Shown here: piece after piece, positions 26,346-35,406 of the stretch
How positions within the stretch are numbered: position 1 is the stretch's first letter
Layout: each line of letters opens with the position of its first letter
Assembly: GCA_016716525.1 (NCBI GenBank)
Contig: JADJWE010000001.1
Coordinates: forward strand, 1,550,001-1,614,000
Origin: Candidatus Flexicrinis affinis
GTDB taxonomy: Bacteria; Chloroflexota; Anaerolineae; Aggregatilineales; Phototrophicaceae
DNA length: 64,000 nt
Reading direction: 5' to 3'
The notes under the pieces: generated by a model
What the model was told of the DNA's origin: nothing
Seen by the model: the letters and a program-made list of their open reading frames with translations, nothing else
The model's database searches: none
Translations under genes and position numbers: made by a program

Positions 26346-26876
26346 TCACAGCACCCGCGCCCAGAACTGGCTCCGTGCCTGCCGCGTCCCGCCGCTCTGC
26401 GTGTACAGCGTCGCCGTGCGCGCCCCGTCGGACGTTTTCCAGCGCAGCTTGATCGCCTTGGCGCTGTTGTCTTGCCCCTGTAGCAGGTAGTTCAGCGTCA
26501 CGGGGAATATCTGGTTCGTGGCCCCCTCTACGAAGAAGATCCCGTTTGCGCCAGAAACGCTCACCCCGTTGACCATGAGATCGAAATGGATAATCGCCGG
26601 CGTCGCATCGCCGCTGCAGCGTATAGCGAACATCCCGCCCACCAGAATGTCGCACGTCTGCCCGCTCCCGATCGACGGCGTCAAATCGACCTGATAGTCC
26701 GTCGTGTTCACGTCCGCGAACGACGTCGAGGTGGTCGTGTAGTTCGTGCCGCTTGTGATGTTGATCACCTCGCGGTCCGGTTCGGCCAGATGCCGCAGCG
26801 CGTCGCGTAGGTACGTGTTGAACCCGCTCGCCGTCAGCGCCTCGTTTGCCGCCCATGTCTTGTCCGTATACGCCAT
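26346..26876 (-). CDS. Putative tail/fibre structural protein
   Basis: 176 residues. MAYTDKTWAANEALTASGFN is the short phage module that often begins fibre-attached proteins. The rest is predicted beta with VDLTPSIGSGQTCDILVGG. Follows the baseplate gene. No closer family recognised. Confidence 0.6.
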   Translation of the reverse strand: MAYTDKTWAANEALTASGFNTYLRDALRHLAEPDREVINITSGTNYTTTSTSFADVNTTDYQVDLTPSIGSGQTCDILVGGMFAIRCSGDATPAIIHFDLMVNGVSVSGANGIFFVEGATNQIFPVTLNYLLQGQDNSAKAIKLRWKTSDGARTATLYTQSGGTRQARSQFWARVL

Positions 26877-26960
26877 CCAGCGCCCCTTTCACTGCCGACA
26901 GTGTATGTCCCGCGTCAACCACCCGCCGCCCCACAGCCCCACCCGCCGCCTCTCCCGGTG

Positions 26961-27047
26961 CTATTCCCCCCTCTCCTCCGGGAGAGGGGCCAGGGGTGAG
27001 GGCTGTTCTCCCCCTCTCCCTGAGGGAGAGGGGCAGGGGGTGAGGGC
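26961..27047. repeat. Two inverted-repeat copies between tail genes
   Basis: CCCCCTCTCC-TCC-GGGAGAGGGG and CCCCCTCTCCC-TGA-GGGAGAGGGG, each with an AGGGGTGAGGG-like tail. They fill the 172-bp gap between 26876 and 27049, where no gene is seen. Confidence 0.85.
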
Positions 27048-27048
27048 C

Positions 27049-29058
27049 CTAGTAAAAGCTCAGCACGTTCCCCGCGTCGAGTTCCCCGTACACCGCATCG
27101 TCGAGGATCGTGAACGGGTGAATCTTTTCCACCGTCCACGTCACTGTCCACGCCCCCAGCCCGCTGTCGAGCCGGTGCTCTTCGCCAACGATCGTGTAAT
27201 TGGCGCTGTGCCCGTTGCGCGCGCTCACGTCGATCGACACCGTGTCGAACACGCCCATCTCGAGCATCGCCGCGCGCAGGTCGTCGTCGCCCTCGAGCGT
27301 CTTTAGCGTCACGCTCGTGATCTCCCCGAACGCCGTCCCGAACCGCCCAACCCGATAATCTGCCGTCCGCTGCGCCAGCTTGCGGTTCTGCGGCAGCCGG
27401 TAGTCCAGCAGCTCCGCCCGCACGCCGTGAACGTCCAGCGACGTCGCGTCCGTCGCGCGGTGCTCCGTCTCCGCCCATGACGTCAGTTTCTTGCCGCGAA
27501 TCTTCAGCGCCGACACCGTTTTCTCGGCGCTCGTGCCGTTCACGATCGTCACGTCCGCCGCGCTCGCGTACTCTTCGGTGAGCGTCGCCGTCACGCCGGC
27601 GTCCGCCGTGTATTCGAGGTAGATGTCGGTGCCGGAAACGGTCTTGTCGTCTTCGAGGTCGTTGTCCTTGAACCGCGCCCGCAGTACCTGCGTCTCGTTC
27701 GGTTCCAGCGTAATCGCCTCTTCGATGTCGTACAGCACCTTGTTCGTCGCCGTGCTGATCTTCCGCTTGCGCGCCACCACCGTCGAATCGTTCACGATCG
27801 ACTCGCCGAACTGGTAGCGCGTTCCCGGCTGCAGCCGGCTCGAATCCAGCGCGATTCCGATCGACGACGTCGTCAGGTCGTGCACGAACTTGAACGTGTA
27901 GTCGTTGGTGTAGAACTGCCGCGCGTTGTACAGAAATTTCCCCTGCACTGCCCCGGCGCAGTCGGCGATGATGCGTATTGCGTCCGCCTCGTCTTTGTTC
28001 GCCGCGTCCAGCCCGTACGGGTAGACTTCCTCCCAATACTCCGAGGGTGGCAGCGGTTGCCCGGCGTCCAGCTCCCCGGCCGGCAGCTGCAGCAGCGAGT
28101 TTACAGTCCAGATGATCTGGTGCGCCGTCTTGTCGATCTGCAGCGGCGCGCGAATCGTTTTTCCATGCGCCATGCCGCGCAGGTCGACCGCTTCGATCCG
28201 GCACTCCGCCACCTCGCCGACGTCCGCGTTCGGCCGGAACCCCTGCGTGATTCCCCACCACATCACGACGTCGTCGCTCAGCACCGCGTCCGCCCCAACC
28301 ACCGCCACGAACCGCCCGGGCAGCAGCGACCCGTACAGCGGCGAATCCGTCCGCTCCGGCGAGAAGATCCCGTCGTCGTCCCGCAGCAGGAACGACGCCC
28401 GCCCTACGTCCGACACGTGCCGGTACTGCTGCCGGAACCCACAGTTCCACGTCGCCGCCTTCGCCCACGCCGTCACGTTGTCGTACCGCGTCAGCGCCCC
28501 GTTGTTGAACCCGGCCGGCGCCGTCCCGCCGGCCACGATCATCTCGCCGGCGATGTCGAAATTGAGGTTCACCGCGGCGCCGTTCTTGACCACTTCGAGG
28601 TACAGCGGCAGGCTGCTGCCCAGCACGCCCGTCACCGCCACCCGCTGCCATTCCGCAGAAGACGTGAACGTCGTCGTCGCCAGAATCCCGGCGCTGCTCC
28701 GCAGCCGCAGCAGCATGCTCGTGGCGCTGCTGATCACGTGCCGCACCCACACGACACCGCTGTACGTCCCTGCAGCTTGCGCCCCCAGCGAGTACGTCAC
28801 TCCGTTCTTGCCCAGCGTCACGCCTGCGTTCGGATTGCCGGCCGTTGTCAACACCTGAAGATAATCGCTCCGGCCGTACCGCATCCGGTCTGTCCGTGTG
28901 TGCGGCAAACGGCTGACGAACAGCGTCGCGCCGCTGATCGCTTCGTAGTTCGGAAACGTCGCCGGGAACAAATTCACCGCGTCACCCGGCCGCGCCTCGC
29001 GGTGGAACCCCTCCGCCGCCGTCCAGTTGATCAGAATTTCAAATGTCGGTGCCGTCAT
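27049..29058 (-). CDS. Baseplate/tail protein, large
   Basis: 669 residues directly after the tape measure, where distal-tail or tail-associated proteins lie. The middle (about 85-200) looks like a carbohydrate-binding jelly roll (GTYSGVVWVRHVISS, EWQRVAVTGVLGSSLPLYLEV), flanked by beta-rich domains with VGRASFLLRDDDGIFSP. The C-terminal 100 residues carry VGRFGTAFGEITSVTLKTLEGD. No peptidase motif. Role as baseplate hub or Dit/Tal analogue is inferred from position. Confidence 0.65.
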   Translation of the reverse strand: MTAPTFEILINWTAAEGFHREARPGDAVNLFPATFPNYEAISGATLFVSRLPHTRTDRMRYGRSDYLQVLTTAGNPNAGVTLGKNGVTYSLGAQAAGTYSGVVWVRHVISSATSMLLRLRSSAGILATTTFTSSAEWQRVAVTGVLGSSLPLYLEVVKNGAAVNLNFDIAGEMIVAGGTAPAGFNNGALTRYDNVTAWAKAATWNCGFRQQYRHVSDVGRASFLLRDDDGIFSPERTDSPLYGSLLPGRFVAVVGADAVLSDDVVMWWGITQGFRPNADVGEVAECRIEAVDLRGMAHGKTIRAPLQIDKTAHQIIWTVNSLLQLPAGELDAGQPLPPSEYWEEVYPYGLDAANKDEADAIRIIADCAGAVQGKFLYNARQFYTNDYTFKFVHDLTTSSIGIALDSSRLQPGTRYQFGESIVNDSTVVARKRKISTATNKVLYDIEEAITLEPNETQVLRARFKDNDLEDDKTVSGTDIYLEYTADAGVTATLTEEYASAADVTIVNGTSAEKTVSALKIRGKKLTSWAETEHRATDATSLDVHGVRAELLDYRLPQNRKLAQRTADYRVGRFGTAFGEITSVTLKTLEGDDDLRAAMLEMGVFDTVSIDVSARNGHSANYTIVGEEHRLDSGLGAWTVTWTVEKIHPFTILDDAVYGELDAGNVLSFY

Positions 29059-29061
29059 GCC

Positions 29062-29403
29062 CTACCCTCCGAACATCCCGCCGCCAATGCTCTGATCGCG
29101 GAACCGCCGCGCCACCAGCCGCGCCAGCTCGTCCGGCGCCTCGCCATACGTCGAGATGTTCACCTGCCCGATGTTCGTCAGCGGCGCGCCGTGCCCGCTG
29201 CCCGCCATCGCGAACCCGCCGGCCTTCATCCGCCGCCACACCGCCGCCTCGGGCGCCGTCAACACCGCTTCGTCCTCGTGCAGCTCCGACACGTACCCGT
29301 CAAACGGCACTCGCTCCAACCCCCACGCGTTGCTCCCGTCCGGGTCCGGGCAGCTATCCGCGGCGTCGGTCTCCGAACTCCGGGTTGTTCTCGTAAAACT
29401 CAT
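29062..29403 (-). CDS. Tape-measure C-terminal segment in a shifted frame
   Basis: 113 residues. NAWGLERVPFDGYVSELHEDEAVLTAPEAAVW matches the pattern usual at the C-terminus of tape-measure proteins (GLxxVPxDGYxAxLHxGExVLxxxEA). The frame overlaps the end of the main tape-measure frame by 50 bases, is in the +1 phase, and its ATG (29403) has no ribosome site. Most likely the true end of the tape measure, cut off by an indel near 29360-29400. Confidence 0.6.
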   Translation of the reverse strand: MSFTRTTRSSETDAADSCPDPDGSNAWGLERVPFDGYVSELHEDEAVLTAPEAAVWRRMKAGGFAMAGSGHGAPLTNIGQVNISTYGEAPDELARLVARRFRDQSIGGGMFGG

Positions 29404-32162
29404 TGACCAGAACGGTCACGTTCGACGTTACCGTCGTGTCGTAGTTCTGCGCCTGTATGGCGGTCGTCACCTGCGACACCACGTCCGGCCCGTTGATGAT
29501 TGCCGTGGTGGCCAGATCCGCGTCAACCGGCGTCGGCGTGGCCGTTTCGATCGCCGTCGTGATCTGACTCGCCGCGTCGCGCCGGATCGCCTCCACGTCG
29601 ATTCCCAGAGCCACCGCCAGGGGCGTCAGGACGTCGATCGCCTCATAATTACGGTTCGTGATCGCCTCGGTCAGCCGTTGGACGACAATCGGTGTCAGCG
29701 TGTCGGCGTCGATGTTGATCTGCGGCAGGACGTCGACGTACATCTGAACGACGCCGAGTTCGTTCTCTTCGAGTGCCGTGTTCAGCGCCGCCGTATTCGC
29801 CACGCTGTCGAGCTGAATCCCCATCTCCACCGCCACCGTCGCCAGCAGATCGTATGCCGCGCCGTCTCCGCTGGTCTGCGCCGCGATCAGCGCATCCGTA
29901 AGCGCGCGCCGGATCTCGGTCGTCGCGTTGGCTGTGAACGTCTCCAGCATCCCCGGCTGAAGCTGCATATTGCTGAAGAACGACTCCAGCGATATTGTCT
30001 CGACTTGGTCCGTCCCCGGCACCGCCTGTATCGCAACCGGAATCGTTAGATCAACCGACCCGTTCGGAGCCACGGCCAGCTGAAGAGCGGCCGTCACCCG
30101 CGCCGCGTCGATCTCCGCCTGAATCATCGCCGGGTCGGCTCCCAGGTTCAGCAGGTTCAGCCGCATGTTCTGGACGTTCATGTCCCATTCGCCGACCGGC
30201 TTCAGGACCGTTCCGCCCATGTCCGACAGCGCCTCGGTGAACATCGCCGCCATCACCGACCGCATCCGCGTCATGTCGACGTCGCCGAGTTCGTCCGGCA
30301 GCAGGTTCAAGTTGGCCAGGCTGATCATCAGCGGCGCCGCGTCTTTCAGGAAGTCGAGGTCGCCCTGTTCGCTAGCCCGGTTCCACGCCCCGACAAGCAG
30401 CAGCCGCGTGTCGTAACCCAGCTTGGTCGCCAGCGTGTTCGGGTCCTGTGTGATCTGAACCGCGAGATCCGGCGTAATCGTGAACGGATCGCCCGTCGCG
30501 ATGGATTCGTCCATCTGCTGCTGCAACTGGCTGTAGATCTGATCGCCGACACCGTACAGCGCACGCTCGTTGACCAGCGGCGTCAGTTCTTCGACCCGTA
30601 TGCGCATCGCTTCGTCGGGATTGTTGACGAGGTCGGCGAAGCGCGCTTTGAGGTCCGCCGCCCAAATCGCGATGTCCAGTCGGGCGATGTCGAAACGCCG
30701 CTTGATGTCGTCCATGACCGAGTTGACGGCCACCATCAGCACGTCGAACACCGTTACGCCCTCGCCAACCTGTGCGTTTAGTACGATGAACGCCCCCGCG
30801 GCCAGCAGGATCAGCGCCGTAGCCGGCCCGCCGAGCAGCGCCGCTGCCCCCGAAATCAGTCCGATCCCGCTCGAAACCGCCCGCGCGACGGCGCTCATCC
30901 CCCACAGCACCGGCACCGCAATCGCGCCAGCCAGCACCAGCCCCATGATCGAGCTGACCAGCTCCGGGTTTTCGTCCGCCCACTCCGTGACCTTGTTCAC
31001 CGCGTCCGTCAGCCCGCTCGCAATCGGCTGCAGCACGTTTTCGATGAACGGCGTCCCGGCCGTGATCATGAACGTCTCGATCGACCCCTTCAGGCTGTCC
31101 ACCGTGCCGCTGAACGTGTCCATCCGCGCGTCGGCCACTTCGCTCGCCGTCGCCGACTCGTGCATCTTGGCCAGCATCTCGTCGATCGACACCGCGCCCA
31201 GCGCCGCCCGCAGGCCCAAAATGCCGTACGTGCCGGCCAGGTCCTGCAGGATTTGGTTCTGCTGTTGCTCGGTCTTGCCGTCCAGCCCCAGCCGGATGTC
31301 CTCGAGCACGTCTTGCAGCGGCCGGATGTTGCCGGCCTGGTCGTACATGCTCGTGCCGAGCGAATTCCAGGCGGCCTTGACGTCCGCCGTCTCGCGCGTC
31401 ATGTTCGTCAGCATCGAGCGCAGCGCCGTCCCCGCCTCCGCGCCCTTGATGCCGTTCTCGCTGAAGATCGCCAGAATCGCGGATGTCTCTTCGACGCTCA
31501 GCCCGAACGCCCGCGCCTGCCCGCCCACGTTGGCGAACCCTTCGCCGAGGCTGCCCATCGTCGCGCTCGACGCGCCGGCCGCCTGCGCCAGCGCGTCGAC
31601 GACCATCTGCGAATAACTGCTGCCATCCTCGAATACGCCCGCCGACAGCTGGAACGCCGCCATGATGTCCGTGATGACATCCGCCGTCTGGCCAAGATCC
31701 TCGCCCGACGCCGCCGCCGCGTCCAGCACGCTCGGCAGCGTCGCCAGCGCTTCCTCTACCGTCGACCCGCTGGTCAGCAGCTGCAAGGTACGCGTCCGCC
31801 GCCTGCTGCGCGCTGAACGCCGTATCCGCGCCCAACGCCAGAGAGGCCTCGCGGATGTCGTCGATGCCCTCGGCCGTCAGCCCGGCGCGCACCTCGATCT
31901 CGGTCAGCGTCGACTCGAAGTCGCTCGCCACGCTGATGCCCCAGCCCAGCGCCGCACCGGCCGGCAGAAACACCCCGGCCAGGTTCCCCGCCAGCTTGCT
32001 CGCGCGGTCGCCGACCCGGTCCAGCGCCCGGCTCATGCCGTCCAGCGACAGCCCGCCCGCCTGCGCCGCGCTGCGCGACCCGTCGCGTACGCTCTGCATC
32101 CCGCGCTGGTAGCCCGAAAGATCGGCGCCGACCAGTACGCTCAGTTCTTGGATCGTAGCCAT
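29354..32162 (-). pseudogene. Tail tape-measure protein, frame interrupted
   Basis: The N-terminal frame (from ATG 32162) reads TIQELSVLVGADLSGYQRGM and then the classic TP901-type core with ASDFESTLTEIEVRAGLTAEGI. At 31785-31786 one extra A (plus strand) breaks it. Removing it gives QQAADAYLQLLTSGSTVEEALATLPSVL, and the frame continues 810 residues with several membrane-like helices at about 400-450. With the C-terminal segment (to 29062) the protein would be about 1030 residues, setting the tail length. Confidence 0.85.
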
Positions 32163-32182
32163 ACAGCCGTCTCGTTACGGGA

Positions 32183-32425
32183 TCACGGCCACCAATCGAA
32201 CGGCGACAGCTTCATGTCCGCGCGCGTGCCGTTCAAGGTGTTCTGCACCTCGATGGCGTCGAAGATCCGCGCGACCACGCTCGGCCGCTGTTCAAGCAGC
32301 GTTTCCGCGTATTCCCATGTCCAACCCCGGAACATCTGGCACAGCCGCAGCGTCAGCCACGTCCGGTGCTCGGCGTCCGGCAGGCGGTGTTTTTCATCCG
32401 TCGGATGAGACAGGTGTTGATACAA
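32183..32425 (-). CDS. Tail assembly chaperone, downstream (T-like) frame
   Basis: 80 residues immediately before the tape measure. QMFRGWTWEYAETLLEQRPSV resembles the short helical T part of lambda G-T proteins. Only a TTG begins it, with no ribosome site, and it overlaps the upstream frame by 32 bases in the +1 (or -2) phase, so it is probably made as a frameshift extension of the gene at 32394-32996. Confidence 0.65.
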   Translation of the reverse strand: MYQHLSHPTDEKHRLPDAEHRTWLTLRLCQMFRGWTWEYAETLLEQRPSVVARIFDAIEVQNTLNGTRADMKLSPFDWWP

Positions 32426-32996
32426 TCGCTCCGAGAAACCCGGCCCGGAACTCCTCGTGGGCCTCCTCGCGCGCCTTCTGCAGCAGCGGGATGAACTCCG
32501 GGTAGTACGTCAGCTCGAGCACGTCGCGCGCCGCCAGCGAATCGCCCTCCGGCGCCGCCTCCTGCCCGTCCTCGCCCAGCCGCTTCAGCACCGCCGGCCG
32601 CGTCCGTTCCAGCAGCCCCGTCGGCATCCCGATCGCGTACTTGGCGATCATGCGCGCCCCGTCCCGCACCTGCCCGCGCAAAAACGCCGCATCTAAGGTG
32701 TCCAGGTCGTCGACCACCAGCGCCGCGAAGTTGAACGTCCAGCCCGTCGGTTCCACGCGCACCCGCTTGGCCTCGAGGTGCAGCTGCTGCATCACCCCGG
32801 CCAGCGCCCGCGTCGGCACCTTGCCCGCCCACGTCGCGATGTCCGCCGGGTCGCCCCACGGGCACTGGACGACGATCTTCGGCAGCACCGAGATCGCCGC
32901 GCGCGCTGTGTGCGTGCTCAGCCGCGGAAAGTCCGCCGCCGCCATCTTCGTCAGGTCGAACGTCAATTCGCTTGCGCTGACCGCGTTTTTCGCCAT
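32394..32996 (-). CDS. Tail assembly chaperone, upstream (G-like) frame
   Basis: 200 residues between the tail-tube gene and tape measure, the standard place. Composition and the C-terminal YPEFIPLLQKAREEAHEEF resemble chaperones that coat the tape measure. GGG TTT CTC near 32440 could serve a +1 slip (UUU to UUC) into the downstream frame, which is open there. Confidence 0.65.
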   Translation of the reverse strand: MAKNAVSASELTFDLTKMAAADFPRLSTHTARAAISVLPKIVVQCPWGDPADIATWAGKVPTRALAGVMQQLHLEAKRVRVEPTGWTFNFAALVVDDLDTLDAAFLRGQVRDGARMIAKYAIGMPTGLLERTRPAVLKRLGEDGQEAAPEGDSLAARDVLELTYYPEFIPLLQKAREEAHEEFRAGFLGAIVSTPVSSDG

Positions 32997-33055
32997 CTCT
33001 GCCTGTCTCTCCGTTTGATAAACGAGCGCGGGCGCGTGTCACCGCGCCCAGCGCC

Positions 33056-33502
33056 TTAGAACGTGTCGCCGTACGAAGGGTGATACACCCAGTCCGACCC
33101 GATGTTCACGAACTCGATCGTGATGACCAGCAGCTTCCCCAGCTTGCGCGGCGCGTTGGCCTTCTTGACCTGCAGCATCGCGCCGTACTTCGGCTTGCCG
33201 GCCGCGTTGCCCTCCGGCCCCTCGATGAGGATGCCCTTGGTCTTCTCCAGCAGCGCCTCCCGCACCGCCGCGCCCCCGACGCTGTCGCGGTACGCCAGCG
33301 TCATCTTCGGCGCGATCTTGCCGCGGATGTACTGCTCGGTCTCGAGCAGAAACGCCGCCGACGTGTTCATCTCGGTGTTCGAGTCCGAACCCCAGTCGAA
33401 GTCCTGCACGTACTCCGCCAGCGTCAGACCGCTCTCGCCTGTGGGAGTCCACAGGTAGTAACTGCGATCGCTGACGACATCTTGAATTTCAGTTGCGGGC
33501 AT
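33056..33502 (-). CDS. Major tail (tube) protein
   Basis: 148 residues, predicted beta, with TGESGLTLAEYVQDFDW near the start and a conserved-looking ITIEFVNIGSDW near the end. Located between the tail terminator and chaperone genes, as tail-tube genes are. A good ribosome site (AGGAGGGG) precedes the ATG. Confidence 0.7.
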   Translation of the reverse strand: MPATEIQDVVSDRSYYLWTPTGESGLTLAEYVQDFDWGSDSNTEMNTSAAFLLETEQYIRGKIAPKMTLAYRDSVGGAAVREALLEKTKGILIEGPEGNAAGKPKYGAMLQVKKANAPRKLGKLLVITIEFVNIGSDWVYHPSYGDTF

Positions 33503-33514
33503 CGGATACCCCTC

Positions 33515-33952
33515 CTAACTCGCGTTGATCGCGCCGATTTCGTACAGTCCGCCGGCGCTGTTGTAACTCCGTCGATCCACCAGCTCGGGAATGCGGATGC
33601 GCGTCGTCTGACGGCACCAGTGCACCCCCCAGCCGTTCTCTACTGTCAACGTGCAGCGGTCAAACACCGCTTCGATCCGGTCGCCCAGCCGCACCGCCAG
33701 CCGGTCGCCATCGCGGTCGGTGTCGACCACCGCCCGGATGTTCGCCACCGCGTCGATCTCCGGCGCCAGCGTGCGGTGGTTCTCGTTGCGCCACCGGTAC
33801 CACGAGATGATCAGGTACGGCGTCGGCGCGTCCGACGGCGCGATGTCGATGTACACCCGCCCGCCGATCGCGCTGTTCAAGGCGTCGTCGGCCAGCGCCA
33901 CAGTGCGCAGCGCCTCTTCAAACGCCTCCTGAGTCCCGACCGGCAGCACCAT
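33515..33952 (-). CDS. Tail terminator / completion protein
   Basis: 145 residues with the layout of DUF3168-type tail terminators: an N-terminal helix (TQEAFEEALRTVALAD), YIDIAPSDAPTPYLIISWYRW, then strands. Lies between the HK97-gp10-like and tail-tube genes. Confidence 0.65.
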   Translation of the reverse strand: MVLPVGTQEAFEEALRTVALADDALNSAIGGRVYIDIAPSDAPTPYLIISWYRWRNENHRTLAPEIDAVANIRAVVDTDRDGDRLAVRLGDRIEAVFDRCTLTVENGWGVHWCRQTTRIRIPELVDRRSYNSAGGLYEIGAINAS

Positions 33953-33956
33953 CGCG

Positions 33957-34367
33957 TCAGTCCGCCAGCTGCGACATGATCGCCTGCACGATCCGCGGCG
34001 CCTGCCGCTGCGTGCGCTCGGCCGCCGGACCGACGAACGGATGCCCGCCGAACTCCAGCGCCTCGGCGTATTCCGCGCCGATCACCACTCGCCGCCTCAT
34101 CCGGCCCGCCGGCTCGACCTGCACCGACGCCACCAGGTTGCCCGTGTCCGTGTTCGGTGGCTGGCCCGCGGCCGCCGGGAACACCACGCGCTTCGGCTGA
34201 TACCGCATCACCGGCCCGCTGCTGGCGCTGCGCCGCTGCACCGAGGTCGTGATTTCGCCGCTCAGGTACTCGGCCACCGCGCTCACGGCGTTTTCCGCCG
34301 CGCGGTCCATCTGCGCCATGTGCGCCGGGATGCCGTCGAAGTCGATCCGGATGCGGAAGTCGCTCAT
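33957..34367 (-). CDS. HK97 gp10-like connector protein
   Basis: 136 residues. The sequence includes DTGNLVASVQVEPAG and a C-terminal YAEALEFGGHPFVGPA..R, matching the gp10-type pattern (TGxLxxSI, YAxxxEFGT, PFxxPA). Starts at ATG 34367 by ATGA overlap. The frame is open further upstream but there it is antiphase to the neighbour. Confidence 0.8.
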   Translation of the reverse strand: MSDFRIRIDFDGIPAHMAQMDRAAENAVSAVAEYLSGEITTSVQRRSASSGPVMRYQPKRVVFPAAAGQPPNTDTGNLVASVQVEPAGRMRRRVVIGAEYAEALEFGGHPFVGPAAERTQRQAPRIVQAIMSQLAD

Positions 34368-34741
34368 GCCGTCGGCTCCTCGATACGGGCCAACCGCGCG
34401 CTGCGGAACACGGCATCCGTGTTCGCGTCGTACAGCTGCACCACCGTGTACCGCACGCCGGCGACCGTCACGTCGTCCCCGTCCTGCAGGTCGGCGTCCT
34501 GCGCAACCGCCATCCGCCAGAACGTGCGCCCGGCTTCGCGCTCGGCCACCATTCCGCGCGAGTCGCGCTCGCGTTCGGCCATCAGCCGGCACGCCACGCC
34601 CTCTGCGATCGTCTGATGCCCGCCGCGCCGGTACCCGTCGTCCGAGCCGGAAAACCGGCGCCGGATCGTACAGGTCTCGTTCAACGCCTTGCGGCTGAAC
34701 CGCCGGATGCTGGCCAGCGTCTGCGCGTCCACCAACGGCAT
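34364..34741 (-). CDS. Head closure / stopper protein
   Basis: 125 residues, with the stopper-type pattern TIRRRFSGSDDGYRRGGH..IAEGVACRL and later LQDGDDVTVAGVRYTVVQLYD. Overlaps both neighbours by 1-4 bases. Confidence 0.7.
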   Translation of the reverse strand: MPLVDAQTLASIRRFSRKALNETCTIRRRFSGSDDGYRRGGHQTIAEGVACRLMAERERDSRGMVAEREAGRTFWRMAVAQDADLQDGDDVTVAGVRYTVVQLYDANTDAVFRSARLARIEEPTA

Positions 34742-35127
34742 TACGGCCGTCCTTCCGTGAAGTCCGGTGCGCTGGTCTGCGCGCTGTCGACCCGGTACGT
34801 CATCACGTTCGAGCCGCTCAACCCGCCGTCATCGCCCGGCACGTCGAAACCGAATTCCGACTCCAGCCGCGTCAGCACGCGCCGAAAGCTCGCCTCCGCC
34901 GTCGATCGCTTCACTTCCAGCCAGTCGGCCTTGAAGTCCGGCCGGCTGAACTGCGTGAGGACGTACTGCACGGCCGCGATCGCCGCGTGCTGTTTGCTGG
35001 CGCTGGTGGCGAGCAGCGACGCGATGAGCGCGTCCGACAGGTACGCTTCGTCCGCGACCGTGTCGCCGATCTTGAAGCGCACCCAGTCGAGGTCGTTGCT
35101 CAGGTCCTCGCCGAACGAAAAGCTCAT
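34741..35127 (-). CDS. Head-tail connector protein
   Basis: 128 residues, helical, opening with LDWVRFKIGDTVADEAYLSD as in gp6-like connectors. It starts 12 bases after the small gene and its stop shares a base with the stopper start. Confidence 0.7.
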   Translation of the reverse strand: MSFSFGEDLSNDLDWVRFKIGDTVADEAYLSDALIASLLATSASKQHAAIAAVQYVLTQFSRPDFKADWLEVKRSTAEASFRRVLTRLESEFGFDVPGDDGGLSGSNVMTYRVDSAQTSAPDFTEGRP

Positions 35128-35139
35128 CGCGCCGCCGCC

Positions 35140-35379
35140 CTATTTCTTCGCCTTGGCCTTCGTGTCGGCGCCGCCAGACTGGGGAATTTCCCCAATGTCC
35201 TCGACGCCGACGGCCGCGGCGATTCGTAGCACCATGTTCTGCAGGGCGTCGAACGCCTCCGCCAACGTCGCGACCATCGCCTTCACGTCGCTCACGTCGC
35301 CGGCGGTGGTTTCCGCCGCCTCTGCCTGTTTCTTCTGCGCTTCCAGTTCCTGGATGCGCACCGCGACTTTGCTTGCCAT
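35140..35379 (-). CDS. Small coiled-coil head-region protein with GEIPQ palindrome
   Basis: 79 residues. Coiled coil at about 5-60, then a linker with DIGEIPQSGG encoded by the palindrome 35180-35194, then a lysine-rich end. GAGG lies seven bases before the ATG at 35379. Between capsid and connector genes. Function unknown. Confidence 0.6.
   Translation of the reverse strand: MASKVAVRIQELEAQKKQAEAAETTAGDVSDVKAMVATLAEAFDALQNMVLRIAAAVGVEDIGEIPQSGGADTKAKAKK
35180..35194. repeat. Palindrome TGGGGAA-T-TTCCCCA, copy 3
   Basis: Identical in sequence to copies 2 and 4, in frame as GEIPQ on the minus strand. Confidence 0.85.
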
Positions 35380-35406
35380 CGTCAACCTCGCTTCGCTAGC
35401 GTACGA

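Noticed and set aside
27880..29406. Long plus-strand open frame opposite the baseplate gene
   Set aside because: Same composition artefact. The minus-strand frame has the ribosome site, the operon context and plausible protein content.
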